Source of the DNA: Blepharisma japonicum
Taxonomy: Eukaryota > Ciliophora > Heterotrichea > Heterotrichida > Blepharismidae
Direction: 5' to 3'
Assembly (NCBI GenBank): GCA_949751835.1
Contig: CATKHK010000014.1
Span: 62,001-126,000 of the forward strand
DNA: 64,000 nt
In this document: in pieces, positions 44,112 through 57,417 of the stretch
Layout: every line of letters starts with the position of its first letter
Numbering within the stretch: the stretch's first letter is position 1
The notes under the pieces: generated by a model
What the model was told of the DNA's origin: nothing
Database searches by the model: none
What the model saw: the letters and a program-made list of their open reading frames with translations, nothing else
Position numbers and translations under genes: made by a program

Positions 44112-44485
44112 TTAACTATAACTAACAATAAGAAAATTTTGAATAATTTTGAGGGTTATTTTATTGTAAATTGTTTTTTGTAACTGATTGTAGAATAAGT
44201 GGGATAAGATATGAGGAGTTTTTAAATAAATCGTTAATTGTAAAGATTGATAAACTTCATTTAGATACTGGCTAGAGTAATAATAGTTTGTTAATTAGTG
44301 GCAATTATAATACTAAGTGAAAGGATAAATATTTTTAAAATCTTTATGGCTAAATAGTTTGCCTAATAAAATCTTTGGGCATATTCAAATCAGAGTTGTT
44401 ATAAATTATGTGAAAATATTAAATTATTTCAATACTAAAAATTCAGCCTCTAGGACTACCAAATATTTTAGCACTTTTTAATTTT
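44112..44485. other. Intergenic AT-rich region between convergent genes
   Basis: About 375 bp. No gene, repeat or structure is supported. Confidence 0.35.
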
Positions 44486-44487
44486 GT

Positions 44488-45768
44488 TTAGTTTTGCCTC
44501 ATACATTTCATTCTATTTTCCACAAAATCTTTATGAGCTGGGTTATGTGTTTGATATGTCAAAAACTCTTCATAATGCTGCTCAATTCTTTCTTTTGACT
44601 GCATCTTGCATACCATTGGCAGCTCATACGTAAAATCAATTTCTGCATACTGCATCAAAAAAGTTGCAGAATCATAAATTTCTTCCAAATTATCAATTTC
44701 TAAGGTACTTGAGAGAAAAGTTGCAATGAATTGTTGAGCCCTACAAGCAAATTCAAACTCAAGCTGCTGGAGACAATCCTGGTCCTGGAACATGGTATTG
44801 TGAAGGAATAGGGCATATTTGGAGTTTTTGAAGTATTTTGAAGTCATTATATAAAATAAACTTCCGGCTATAATTCTTGGAGGAAACCTTAATGTTCGCT
44901 GATCCAAAAATGAAGCATCTAAGACATGAATTATATCTCTAAACCTCATATAAGACTGATTGTTAGCTTGCTTAAAAGTGATGAACCTTTCTTCATATTT
45001 TGTTTGCACTTTAATTTTTTCATCATTTGGCAAATTTTTAAAATCATTAGGATTATTATAAACTTGGCTTCCAAAATGATAAGTAATGTATAAGTCTCAC
45101 TGGTTTAATAGCCAATTCAAAATATTATACGTAGTGATTGGAAGAATTTTCCAGCCTAGATGTTTAAGCATGACTTTTTCCATTATTTTTATGTTTGCGA
45201 CAGAATATCCCATTGCGGCTGCTCTTTCGAAGTCACTGATTTTTGGTTGGTAAATTTCGTCAAGTTTTGAAGCTATATATAATGCGGTTACCCCGACAAG
45301 CTGATATTCTTCTTTTTTGATATTAGGGACAATTGATAAGAGCCTATCCACATAATTCATTGCTAAATATACACTTTCTCGTTTCATTAAGAACTCACTG
45401 GTAACCTCAATCATCCAATCAAAAAGTATTGTTCTCATGATAGGATTTATATATGGCTGATTGTATTCCATAAAGTTAGGATTCGGCAGATAACTGTTTT
45501 GTTTATCTTTGACAATTTGAAGGAAATCATCATCTTTTGGCTTTCAAATAGGAGGCGGCATCTCAAGATCAGCAGATGCCGAGTCTAAAGTGTCATGGCA
45601 TTCAAGGTCAATTTCTGAGGCAATTGAATTTTTTGTGTCAAAAGAGTCTTTATAAAGGGATGAGGAACCTTTAAAATTGTTTTCATTTTGATATAGCGAT
45701 GAAACAGTCTGGGTCTGGATGCGAGTTGAAGCGCGTACTGCATAATCTTTTGAATGGGGTTGATACAT
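44488..45768 (-). CDS. Mitotic-type (A/B-like) cyclin
   Basis: A 426-aa cyclin joined across TGA codons at 45544 and 45097. The N-terminal cyclin box starts near residue 100: PIMRTILFDWMIEVTSEF is the MRAILVDW-type signature and ALYIASKLDEIYQPKISDF the next helices. The C-terminal cyclin box follows a linker (about 215 on). The first 90 residues are Ser-rich and could hold degradation signals, but I see no certain D-box. Cyclins of this type activate CDK1-like kinases at division. Confidence 0.88.
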
Positions 45769-46671
45769 TGCGCCAATTCAATTATTTTCTATTATGAATT
45801 AATAGAAAATGAAAAAGGTTTAAGAGAAGGGGGAGAGAAAGATAGGGATTATAAAGTAATTGAGGATGAAATTTAATTGCAAAGGATATTCCAGACAATT
45901 TGAGGACTGAGAGGGAAAGTGGAGAGTTTATTAGGATTTTCCCGCCATAAGCAGAGAGATAAGAAATCGTTGTTCATGATAAATAACCATTTATAAAAAT
46001 GAATTATTAGAAATTTACTTTTATAGTTTTGAATAAAAAATATTTACGCAACTCTCGGTTTTATAAATTAGAAATAGATTTTATGTATTTTAGAACCAAA
46101 TCTTCATAATTAAGATATAAATCCATATTTATTTATGTTTATTTATTTATAACAAAAAATTGACAAGATTCTCTTTGTACACTCGAATAGTATATTTAAT
46201 TAATACTTCTATAGATCTTGGCAATTCCTGAAATTTAATAATTATGCAAAGCAAATATTATCAAATAAAATCGTTTTAGATTAAATTTTAATTTTAACAT
46301 ATATGAATGATAATTTTTATGATGAATAATTTAAGTAAATATATTTCAGCATCATTTCTAAAAAGTTCCATCATATTTCATTTAGGTAGTTTGTCTTCCA
46401 TCTTTATATGATCAATATAAAGAACTATATCAAAAAGAAGATCTTTTTATTATATCGCAGGGAGTAATCTATTCTATAAGCCTGAATAGTGAAATTAGAC
46501 ATATTTGCAAAATTTTAGCATAAACCCTATATCAGCACTCTAAAAATTTTAATATTAGTCATATAATAAGTAATCAAGCCAAAGCTTCAATACATAAACC
46601 AAAATCCTAATTCCAGTCGCAGCTTATTAATATCATTTTCTCTAATTTAAAGTTATTTGAAAATTAAAAAT
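45769..46671. other. Long intergenic region with possible coding relic
   Basis: About 900 bp, AT-rich. On the plus strand 46386-46523 keeps a protein-like open frame (LPSLYDQYKELYQKEDLFII) that ends at TAA, but no ATG leads into it. A perfect intron-like 15-mer (GTAAATATATTTCAG, 46334-46348) lies just upstream, yet splicing it does not restore a start. Possibly debris of a lost gene. Confidence 0.3.
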
Positions 46672-46673
46672 TT

Positions 46674-48521
46674 CTAATCTGCTCCAATCTTCTCATTAAG
46701 CTCTCTTATTTCATTTTCTTTTTCTCTTATAGACTTCTTCAAAGTCCTATTTTCCTTCCTCAAGTCTGATATTTCATCTTGAGCCTTATCCTGTTCTTCC
46801 TTTAAATTTGAAATTTCTTCAGTCAAGCTTGTGACTTGATTCTTCAAATTGCTCATTTCCATTTCCTTGCTTGATGAACTTTGGCTCAAATTATTAACAA
46901 TTTCAGCATCAGCTTGTATGCTTGCTTGTAGTATTTTTATTTGAGCTTCAATTCTTTCATTTTCAGTTTCAAGCAGAGATTTTCTATCTTCCAATTGGTT
47001 GATTTTATCTTGCATTTCTGATTTTACTCGATTAATTTCATCTTTATTGTATTCTCTAATTTTCTCTCTGGTTTCTTCAATTTTGTGAGAGCCTTTGAAT
47101 TTATTGAAGATTACACCAAGATGGTCGACTATATTCATAGCGGTTTCAGCTTGGGAGTTTCTTTCAAAAATCACTGATTTAAGTTTGTCCAACAAATCTC
47201 TTGATTCTTGATCATTAGAGGATACGGTTCTGGTTAACTCTCTCATTTCTTGCTTCAAAAATTCATCTAATTGAATTTCAAGATCATCTAAATGGTTCTG
47301 AACGCCTGCAACCTGCTCAGCTAAGTTAAATAACGCTTTATCCTGCTGTTCTGAATGGCTTATAATTTTTTCTATTTTAGAGCGAAGTGATCTTGTAGTC
47401 TTTAATAAACTTTTTTGGTTAAGATTCCCTAAAGCTCCGAATAAAGATGACTGGAAGTTTCCTTTGGCTGCTGAGCTAAAAAGCTTTGACAAATCAGTAA
47501 TTTTTTCAACGTCAACTTTTTCAGTCCCTCCCAAATGTCTTTGTAAACTTGAAAGGGTCTTTTCTTTTGCAGAATTTGACTGCTCTAAGTGCTTGCTCAT
47601 TTTTTCATCAATTTGATTGATTTCATTTTCAACTGTGTTTGCCTGCAAAATCCTTGTTTTTTCTTTTTCTATTGAAATTAAATTTTTAAAGCCATTTGAT
47701 AGTGAATTTGCAATAGATAAAATGGAATCAGAGAAAAACTCTGGCGCAGTGAGATTTTTCATAGAATTTATCTTTGCATTGTCATCTGGAGAGCCATGAT
47801 CTAGGCTGATCTTTTTGAGATTTAAATAAGACTCATTCAAGGCTTGCAGCAACTCTTCTTGGATTTGCTTCAAATTTTTAACAGCTTCTCCTTCAACTTC
47901 GTCATAATTTTTTGGTAAATTATTTTTCAGCACCAAAATCTCATGCTCTAAATGTAAAGTATTCAGAAGTCTTGTAGCCACATTGACAATATTTAAATCT
48001 TTCTTGCCTCCGTATTCCTCCGATTTTTTTTTAATCGCATCTAGAAGAGGCTTTGAATCGGAATTTTCAGGAACCAAGCTTTCTAGTTCATTAATTTTGC
48101 TATTAATATCTGTTCTTTTTTCATTATCCAGCTGTTCTAGCCTTTCAGCAGCTTGCTTAACATTTTCACAAAGTCTTAGCTCAAGGCTCGTCTCTTCCTT
48201 CCTCACATTAATGTATTTCTTAATTTTTTCGACCCCTTGTTGCTTTTCAAGATCTTTGATTTTTGAGTTGACACCGATCTCATGGATCATTTGCCCTGCA
48301 TTCCCAAGGTAATTAATCAAAATATGTAAAACTTGAGAAACTTCATTTTGCTCAGAGCTGATTAATTGAACGACATCGCTTGAGGGCTCGTTTTCATTGA
48401 TAATTGTTGTGGAGTTTGATGTATTGAGTTTCTCATTTAGGTCCTTTTTTTCGTTTTTAAGATTAGCAATTTCTTTTTCAAGGGTACGAACTTGCTCGTT
48501 GTTTGAGGAACAGCAGCCCAT
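46674..48521 (-). CDS. Dually acylated long coiled-coil protein
   Basis: A 615-aa protein starting MGCCSSNNEQ, a strong N-myristoylation (Gly2) plus double palmitoylation (Cys3, Cys4) signal. Residues 10-35 and about 480-612 are heptad-rich coiled coils (LEKEIANLKNEKKDLNEKLN; LKEEQDKAQDEISDLRKENR), with a helical middle. It is probably a rod anchored to the plasma or alveolar membrane, perhaps a cortex tether. No named family. No Trp at all is visible in the protein. Confidence 0.75.
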   Translation of the reverse strand: MGCCSSNNEQVRTLEKEIANLKNEKKDLNEKLNTSNSTTIINENEPSSDVVQLISSEQNEVSQVLHILINYLGNAGQMIHEIGVNSKIKDLEKQQGVEKIKKYINVRKEETSLELRLCENVKQAAERLEQLDNEKRTDINSKINELESLVPENSDSKPLLDAIKKKSEEYGGKKDLNIVNVATRLLNTLHLEHEILVLKNNLPKNYDEVEGEAVKNLKQIQEELLQALNESYLNLKKISLDHGSPDDNAKINSMKNLTAPEFFSDSILSIANSLSNGFKNLISIEKEKTRILQANTVENEINQIDEKMSKHLEQSNSAKEKTLSSLQRHLGGTEKVDVEKITDLSKLFSSAAKGNFQSSLFGALGNLNQKSLLKTTRSLRSKIEKIISHSEQQDKALFNLAEQVAGVQNHLDDLEIQLDEFLKQEMRELTRTVSSNDQESRDLLDKLKSVIFERNSQAETAMNIVDHLGVIFNKFKGSHKIEETREKIREYNKDEINRVKSEMQDKINQLEDRKSLLETENERIEAQIKILQASIQADAEIVNNLSQSSSSKEMEMSNLKNQVTSLTEEISNLKEEQDKAQDEISDLRKENRTLKKSIREKENEIRELNEKIGAD

Positions 48522-49262
48522 ATTTATACGTTTTTATAGTCTTATAAGTATGGCTATATGGATGAAAAATTTTCGAAAAAAATTAAATAAAATTTAAAGG
48601 TAATGAATGTCGAAAAGATTTTAATGATTTAAGAATGAAATTTTACGCTGAAAAAAAAATTTTAAATCTGCTTAATATAAGATTAATAAATTAATAATTT
48701 ATCATTTTTAAAATGAAAATAATAAAATCAATTTAAAGCAATTTATCTTTTAAATTAATGCAAAATATCTACTGAATTTTTTAAATCATAATTAAAATAC
48801 CAAATATATATACTCAAGATCAAGATATATAAGAATAACCATGTGATTATGAGAATATCGATATATTTATAAATATCTAACGAGCTTTGTGCTAGTTTTT
48901 ATAAATCCTTTTAATAAATTTTTTAAAAGCACATAAACTTTAGGCAGAATGAAAGCTGGGACCAAGATGACAAACTGTATCTGAAAGAAATAATTATTTT
49001 AACAAGATTATCTTGTCAGTGTTAATTGAATTAAATTCCAGGCCTCTAAAAATTCTTCCATATCTTACCAACAATTAGTCATTCTTTACACTAATAAAAA
49101 TTTTATATCAGTAAGAAGCATCACGATGTTCTTCTCGTTTTTATTAGTAAAATAAACAAGCAAGTCAAAACTATATGTTAAGCCATTCATGGCATTAGAA
49201 AGATTTCTATAAACAACTCAATAAAGCTAATGTAAAATTAATTAAATTGTGTTTCAAGTGAA
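48522..49262. other. Long intergenic region with an inverted repeat
   Basis: About 740 bp with no supported gene. The inverted repeat at 49090-49148 is listed separately. Confidence 0.35.
49090..49148. repeat. Nested inverted repeat (long hairpin)
   Basis: The outer arms ACTAATAAAAA and TTTTTATTAGT are exact complements. Inside, AGAAGCATC and GATGTTCTTCT pair again with a two-base bulge around a 2-nt loop. The whole would fold into an interrupted hairpin of about 59 nt. It is non-coding, near the 3' end of a hypothetical gene. Confidence 0.5.
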
Positions 49263-49264
49263 TA

Positions 49265-49888
49265 TTATCTTGACACCAACAAAATTATTTTCTTTTTAAC
49301 AGCATTTATTTGTCTATTATAACCTTCATTTAATTTTTCATTTTCACTTACAATCTCATCATTTTTATCAGCAATATTAATAAGTATATTCGCGCACATT
49401 TCATGCTTAATTTCTATAAAATACTTATCAACAGATTCTGAATTCATAAGTCCTTTTATCATCCTCCAAATACTAATATATCTCTCACTCATAAATGCAT
49501 CCACTTCAATTACTTTATCACTAGTATGCGAAGAATAAGGTTGGGCACTAAAATATTGAAATTTTTTGAAAAAAGAATGAATAAGATTGGTGATGATTTT
49601 CTTGGGATGTTTTATCTTAGGGTATGGCTCGTTTATCATTGATTCCTTATGAGTATTTCATAAGTTTTCAATTTCTTTTTTCATAGCAGTCTTGATATCT
49701 TGCTTGATTTTTCTTTTAATTAAGGACATTACATCTTTTTTTAAAACTTCTTTGTAGATCCATATAGGAAGGTTTGCAGAAGAGATACTCTCTTTATGGT
49801 TACTATGATAGGATTCTAAGATCTCAATCAGATCTTTTCAAAATTGAGTTCGGAAGTATTCAGGTAAATTAACTTCACTAAATTCCAT
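49265..49888 (-). CDS. Hypothetical helical protein
   Basis: A 207-aa protein from ATG 49888, crossing two TGA codons. It is wholly helical and charged (VNLPEYFRTQFWKDLIEILE; KDVMSLIKRKIKQDIKTAMK; DKNDEIVSENEKLNEGYNRQ). The frame remains open for about 17 codons above the ATG (AEIEVDIWLYK), and further up a P-loop-like fragment (TAGKTSIGNG) appears in another frame. So it may be the surviving 3' part of a larger GTPase-like gene. Family not recognised. Confidence 0.5.
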
Positions 49889-50112
49889 TTTATAAAGCCA
49901 TATGTCAACTTCAATTTCAGCATTTATTTTAAGTGATTAAAGTATCTAAATCTTTTATTAATCCCATTGCCTATGCTTGTCTTTCCAGCTGTGAAGTTGG
50001 ATCGAGCCTAAAAGGCCCCTATTAAAGTTATATTTGTCAATCTCAAATATCCCAAAACCCTTATTAAATTTATAAGTAAAATATATGCAAAGCATGATGT
50101 CAGAAAAAATAT

Positions 50113-50532
50113 ATGAATATTTCAAATAAGTCTATAGGCTCACCTATTACAGTTTTAGGACTTATTTTGTACCTTGTAGGGGTATTCTTGTGGTTTGATA
50201 GATTATTTTTGCTCGTAGGCAATACTCTATTCTTGATTGGGACTGGATATTTAACTGGAATATCTGGGCTAATATTTTTCTTTATGAAGCCATCAAAGTT
50301 TAAAGGCACAATCTGCTATTTCATCGGATTCTTTTTGATTCTAGTAGGCTGGTCAACATTAGGTGGAATCCTTCAACTTTATGGCATTTATCAGCTCTTT
50401 AAAGATTTCATACCACAAATACTGCATTCTGTCAAATTTATTCCAGGAATTGGACCTATTCTCAGCAATTCTCAGTTTTATCAAGATCTAATTATAAAAC
50501 TCAACAAAGGAAAAAAATCAAGCTATGTGTAA
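50113..50532 (+). CDS. GOT1: GOT1-type vesicle transport protein
   Basis: A 139-aa four-span membrane protein of the Got1/SFT2-like family, acting in ER-Golgi vesicle traffic. Family features: ITVLGLILYLVGVFLWFDRL (span 1), LFLLVGNTLFLIGTGYLTGI (span 2), FKGTICYFIGFFLILVGWST (GTI and LxGW motifs, span 3) and YGIYQLFKDFIPQI, then the IPGIGPIL tail. Length is normal for the family. Confidence 0.9.
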   Translation: MNISNKSIGSPITVLGLILYLVGVFLWFDRLFLLVGNTLFLIGTGYLTGISGLIFFFMKPSKFKGTICYFIGFFLILVGWSTLGGILQLYGIYQLFKDFIPQILHSVKFIPGIGPILSNSQFYQDLIIKLNKGKKSSYV

Positions 50533-50797
50533 ATCTTAATATCAATTATATCTTATTTAGTTAATTGTGCTGATCATTTAATTTTAAATTGAGAATACCT
50601 CCAAATTAAGAAAAACAAATATTGTGGGTTTTTTGTCAGCCTAATTACTCACTGATAATTTATAGTACTACTATTTTCGATTAATTGATCAAATTGATTT
50701 AAAATTATGATTTTTGGGATAATTATGAATAGACTTAATATAAATTATTTTGCTTAAACTCATAGTTTATTATTGAGACTATTAATTTAATATCAAA

Positions 50798-52249
<1,452 letters not shown>

Positions 52250-52566
52250 ACTTTATTTAAAAAATAATAGCTGTTTTAAACAAATCTTAATTAGATAAAT
52301 GAGCGAAGTAATGAAAATAATATAGATGAGAAAGTTAACCAGTATTAGCATTAGCAAAATGTAAAATTTTGGTAAGTTGAAAAATAATGATTTATTTATT
52401 ATTTATTTTTAATTGTAGGAAATAAAGTGCTGCAGGGTTACTGACAAATTTAATACTCAAAGATTTTATTTTTAAGATTAATCTTACTGAAGAAAGGCTA
52501 TTAAACAAATATAAATATTGCGATAATGATTTGACAAATAACTGATCCAATTATTACAGAAGTAAA
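52250..52566. other. Intergenic AT-rich region
   Basis: About 315 bp upstream of the CDPK and downstream of the LRR gene. No gene is supported. Confidence 0.35.
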
Positions 52567-52568
52567 TA

Positions 52569-54872
52569 TTATGCCTTGACTGGCTTCAGCTTTGTGGTAG
52601 GGGCTTTCGGATCAAAAATTGCATTTTGAATTTTTGCCTCATACTCCTCTTTTCCTGCTTCAATGATTGTATTTTTATCTGTATTTCTAATCCCAGCAAG
52701 CTCTTTGGATTTTTCATCAAGCTTTTTCTTTGCAAAATAAATCACTGACTCTGCATTTCTTTTTAATAACTCTTCATTTTCAAGTTTATTTCTTAAATCA
52801 TTTATTATATTTGTATGCTGATTTCTTAATAATCCTAATTGCTCTCTCTTATGTATTTTTTGCTTTTCTAATTGTTTGGCTTCTGATACAGTATATGCAA
52901 TTTTATCACCTAATTCTTTTATTTCTTTATCTTTGATAATTTTTGTTTTCTACATAAACTTTACCTTAATCTCACCTTCAAGCTCGTCAATAACCTTGCT
53001 TAATTCTTTTCTTTGTTCATATACTTTTTCAAACTCTTCATGAAGAACAGAATACTTTTTTTCTTCGTTTTCTTTAACTTCAACAAATCTTGCACTTTGC
53101 TTTTCCAATTTTTGCTGATTTTCTCCTTTTTCTTTCATTTTTGACTCAATTTTTCGTTTTATTGTATCAAATTCACTTTCATTAAATTGAATATCGCTAA
53201 TTTTTGACCTTAATTTAGGAACTAAATATTTTTGATGGACTGAGACATTATGCTTCATGTGCCCTTTTATATCATTAAGATACTTAAAACTCACTGGATT
53301 CAAATCCAGCACAAGCCTCACTAAGTTTGGGCGAAATCTTGAAATCTCGCTCAACTGTTGTGCAGCAACATCTTTTAACCCATTTCCCTTCAAATTTATC
53401 TGCTCTAAACACTGATTCATTTTTAGGGCTTGCGCTAATGCTAATCCTCCTTTATTTTTTATAAAATTATTGCTCAAATCTAAAAATTTCAGCCCTCTAT
53501 TTGTATGCAAACCTATAGAAATTGCTTCAGCTCCATTATCGTCAATTTCATTATTGCTGATATTTAAAATTTTTAATGTTTTGTTTTTTATCAGTCCATC
53601 ACCTACTGTACAAATTCCTTCAGATTTTATTTGGCAAAATGCCAAATTTAGTGTTTTTAATTTGGTATTTCCACAGACAAATGGGTGAAAAGCTGGAGAT
53701 AGTCCTGAACCGAATTTATTCTTTTCAAGATTAAGTGTTTGCAATATAACATTCCCTGTTGCTGAAGTAAAAAGGTTGAATGCTCCGCGTGTAGAAATTT
53801 CATTTTGTGATAAATCAAGGATTTCTATAGGACAAATAGCGTCGAATTCTCCTATTAATAAACTCGAAATGATATCACATCCTTCGTTGCCAATTTTATT
53901 TAGGGAAATATTGAGGATTTTTAAAGAAGATGAAGCAATAGCTTCGGCTAAGTTGGAGATTCCTGTTGAGCCTATTCCATTATTCGAAATATTGAGAGAT
54001 ACTAGTGTTTTATTATTTTTCAGCCCTTTGCTTAGGCTTAGAAGCCCTTCTGGACCTATAGACGTTCCTGCAATATTAAGAAAGGAAAGGATCATGTTGT
54101 TTTCTAAGACTCTTCTAATAGCACTTGCACCTACAATTCCTAGACGATTTCTATGTAATCCTTCATGTGATGATATATTTAAACTTACAATGCTTGGGTG
54201 CTTTAAAACTAGCATAATTAGAGCTGATGCACCTTCAGGAGCAATATCATTGCTGCTCACATCTAAATGAACTAAGAATGTATTTCTGCATAAAGCTTTG
54301 GCTAATATGATTGCTCCTTCATCTCCCATTATATTTTTGCTTAGTTCTAAATATGCGAATTCTTTGTTATGCTCAATTACTTCACCAATAGCTTTTGCAG
54401 CCTTCGGACCTATCCCTGTCTCGCTTAATTCGAATTTTCTTTTCGTAAAGTGTATATGACAATAGGAGAAGAAATTTTTTTCCTGATCCAAAAGCACTGG
54501 GATTTTCAAATCATTGCATTTGGCTACATAAATTCTGTGAATTTGATAAGCATCCAAGCCGTTGATAGAATATTGTTCAGTTTTCGGAATAAACGTTGAA
54601 TAAGAGATTGAATGAGAGTGACTAATAGGATAATCCTGAGAACTTGCCCTAGAATGTTTAGTATTCATTGACTGATTGTGCAAACTAACGCTTCGGTTGT
54701 GGTGGAATTTTTCTCTAGAACATCTGCTTTTAGGCTTTTGGTAAAAGTCTGAAGTATTTGGACGAGCTGATACAGAAAGTGATTGATTGGCACTTTGGCT
54801 TGTGGAAAAACTGGTTTCCAGCTTCATTCATGATGCTTCAATGCTTTCTTTTGATCTAAAGGAGTAGTCCAT
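52569..54872 (-). CDS. Leucine-rich-repeat protein (ribonuclease-inhibitor type) with coiled-coil tail
   Basis: A 762-aa protein: start 54872 (MDYSFRSKES), TGA-Trp at 54828-54830, and a 15-nt intron at 52950-52964. Residues 1-110 are Ser-rich and disordered. About residues 135-500 are a dozen or so RI-type LRRs (GAIILAKALCRNTFLVHLDV; LKTLNLAFCQIKSEGICTVG; GAEAISIGLHTNRGLKFLDL). The C-terminal 230 residues are coiled coil (KIESKMKEKGENQQKLEKQS). This pattern is common in ciliary regulatory and NLR-like scaffold proteins; no NACHT domain is present. Confidence 0.82.
52950..52964 (-). other. 15-nt spliceosomal intron in the LRR gene
   Basis: On the minus strand this reads GTAAAGTTTATGTAG. Unspliced, the frame ends at the TAG inside it. 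Removal joins GEIK to KTKIIKDKEIKELGDK and adds about 127 coiled-coil residues. Confidence 0.8.
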
Positions 54873-55231
54873 TTGTAAAAGGAAATGTGTTGTTTAATTA
54901 AGAAAATCAGCATTTATTTAATTTCTAGCAAAATTAATTTTATATCTAAGAAAATGCTTGATATATTACGAGCATAGAAAATAAAAATCAAAAGATTTTT
55001 GCTTAAATTGTTTACAGAATTTCGCTGTTATTTTCTTAAATAATTAAATGGCTTTTAAATAAAAATCTTTTAATTTTCTATAGATATGCATTTTCATAAG
55101 AATTTTATTCATGCTTTAATAAAGCAGTGTCATCTACTTTTCCTCTTATTCTTTTCTTTGTAATTTTTAAACCTCAAAATATCCTTATATATGTCATTCC
55201 AAATATTAATTTAAGTAATATCCATACTTTA
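54873..55231. other. Divergent intergenic region
   Basis: About 360 bp between the divergent starts of the LRR and kinesin genes. Probably promoter sequence; nothing else seen. Confidence 0.35.
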
Positions 55232-55233
55232 TA

Positions 55234-57381
55234 ATGAGTGATCAAGAGGCTGATATCTATTCACAATTAGAACAATTAAAGCAAGAATACGAAGAGTAAA
55301 TTTTACTCAGCTATCAAGCTCAATCCAAAGAATATGAAGAACTTCTTGAATCTGAAGTTGCCGAAAAAGACGAAAAGCTCTCACAAGCTCTTCAAAAAAT
55401 TGAAAAACTTACTGAAGAGCTCCAAAATTATAAGGATAGGTACCAAAAAAACGAATCAGAGGTATGTAAACTGCAAAAAGAAATCGATCAGTATAGGTCT
55501 AAACTGAAAATATTTGAAGAGCAAAAACGAGAGCTCGAACATTTAAATGATCAATGGGAAAACTCAGCCAGAATTCTGGAATATTCAAAACAAGACTTAG
55601 AAGAGCGCTTATACCAAGCAGAAGAGAATGCTATTATGTATAAAGGTGAGCTTGATGAAATCACCTATGCGAAAGAAGTAGAAATACAAAGGCTAAAAGA
55701 AGAATGCAATGAACTTAGACAAGAAATAGCAACCCTAGCTACACAAAAAGGAGATGTAACCCGACTAGCAGAGCTAGAACAGATGTTATCTAATACTTTA
55801 AAGGAACAGGAAGAGCTCAAATCACAATTAGACACTTCTAGACAAACCAAAAAATCGGGGTCTCATATCTCTTCCCGTAGAAACTCTATTGACTCTGGCT
55901 CGAACTCACCAGCAGAAGCTTGCCACAGCGTAAAAGTTATAGTAAAAGTGCGGCCTGTCCTGGATTCTGATACAAATAAAAATATTTGTGTGGCATATGA
56001 TGAGTTAGGAATTCAAGTCAGCACTTTTCTGAACAAGGAAAAAGGAAAGCCTGTCACAGATATAAAGAAATTTGAATTTGATAGGATTTGTGGGTCTGAG
56101 TCTTCAATTGATGATTTGTTTTTTGATATTGCCCCGTCGATTAATATGGTCGCTTCAGGAGGAAGAGCATGCATTTTAGCTTATGGGCAGACTGGATCAG
56201 GGAAAACTCATACCATGAATGAAGTGCTTTCGAAATCTGTAGAAGCATTAATGGTGGCGATAGGAGGAGAATATCAGGTATATTTGAATTGCATTGAAAT
56301 TTATAATGAACAAGTAAGAAACTTGCTAAGTAATGATGCACTCAGTAAGAACTGAAAAGAGATCGTGGAAATGGCAGAAATCAAGCTTGAAAATGACTGA
56401 TTTAGCCAATGCTTGACGTTGATTCAGCAAGCAGCCCTTAAGAGGTCAACGAAATTTACTGAGTCGAATTCCAGCTCTTCCAGAAGTCACTGCATTTATA
56501 CATTGAAAATTTTGAAAGGAAGCCATGCAGGAATTATCCAATTTGTAGATTTAGCTGGCAGTGAACGAATAAGTAAAAGTAAAGTTAGTGGAGATGTCTT
56601 AAAAGAAACTTTGCTAATCAATAAGTCTTTATCAGCACTGCAAGATGTAATTGCAGCCTTAGAAACCAAACAGAACCATATTCCTTATAGAAACTCTATG
56701 CTCACAAGAATTCTACAGCAGACATTAGGAGGCGAAGAAAGCATGGTAACTGTAATATTAAACTGCAATCCTTGTGAAGAAAGTTCTGGAGAAACTGTCT
56801 GTACATTAGCACTAGGAACTAGGCTTAAATCTGTAGATTTAGGGTATTCAATTAGAAAAAACCTAAAAAACGAAGAAGTAGAAAGGACTCTTAGGCTGCT
56901 CGAAAAAGAAAGGGCAGATAAAAATACAATTTTAAGGAAACTAGACAAGCTAGAACGAGATATTGAGAGCTACCAATATGCTATAAAAGATAGGGACTCA
57001 AAAATTGGAGGACTTATAATTAAAATGAAAAATAAAGAAAAACAACTGACAGAAGAAAATGATAAATATAGAAAAGAACTAGTTTCATTGAAAAATTTCC
57101 AAGAAGAAGCAAATAAAAAGCTGAGAATAATAAAATCTCATGCAGAAAATGAAGCACAAGCTAAAAATAAAGCTCTGCAGCAGCTTAAGGTAAAAGATGT
57201 GAATATTAAAAGAGTGCTAAGCGCAAGCCCACTAGCGTTGAGAAGGCCTCCTACAAAATATCAGCCGATTCAGACTGCAAACCAGTCTACTCCATCCAGG
57301 ATCCCTCGACCAAAGTTTCGAGAGAGTTCAGCTGAGTCCTATTCGAAAAACGGCACAAGTCACTATAATTTTGCACTTTAG
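55234..57381 (+). CDS. Kinesin-14-like motor
   Basis: A 710-aa kinesin with start 55234, a 15-nt intron at 55296-55310, and two TGA-Trp (56353, 56398). Residues about 1-205 are coiled coil. The motor (about 225-535) follows: VKVIVKVRPVLD, P-loop AYGQTGSGKTHTM, switch I NSSSSRSHCIYTL, switch II VDLAGSERISKS, and NKSLSALQDVIAALETKQNH then IPYRNSMLT. The coil-then-motor order and the NKSLSALQDVI motif fit kinesin-14, usually a minus-end motor in spindles. Unusually, a further coiled-coil segment of about 100 residues (LRLLEKERADKNTILRKLDK) follows the motor, so the motor is central rather than terminal. Confidence 0.88.
55296..55310 (+). other. 15-nt spliceosomal intron in the kinesin gene
   Basis: GTAAATTTTACTCAG, phase 2. 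Unspliced, the frame ends at TAA 22 codons after the start. Removal joins the first exon to the main kinesin frame. Confidence 0.85.
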
Positions 57382-57417
57382 TCCAAAAATTAATTCTTAA
57401 CACATAATTGTAAAAGT

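Noticed and set aside
46334-46348. A 15-nt intron in the 45.8-46.7 kb spacer
   Set aside because: The 15-mer has intron form, but splicing it keeps the frame that soon stops and does not lead into the protein-like stretch downstream.
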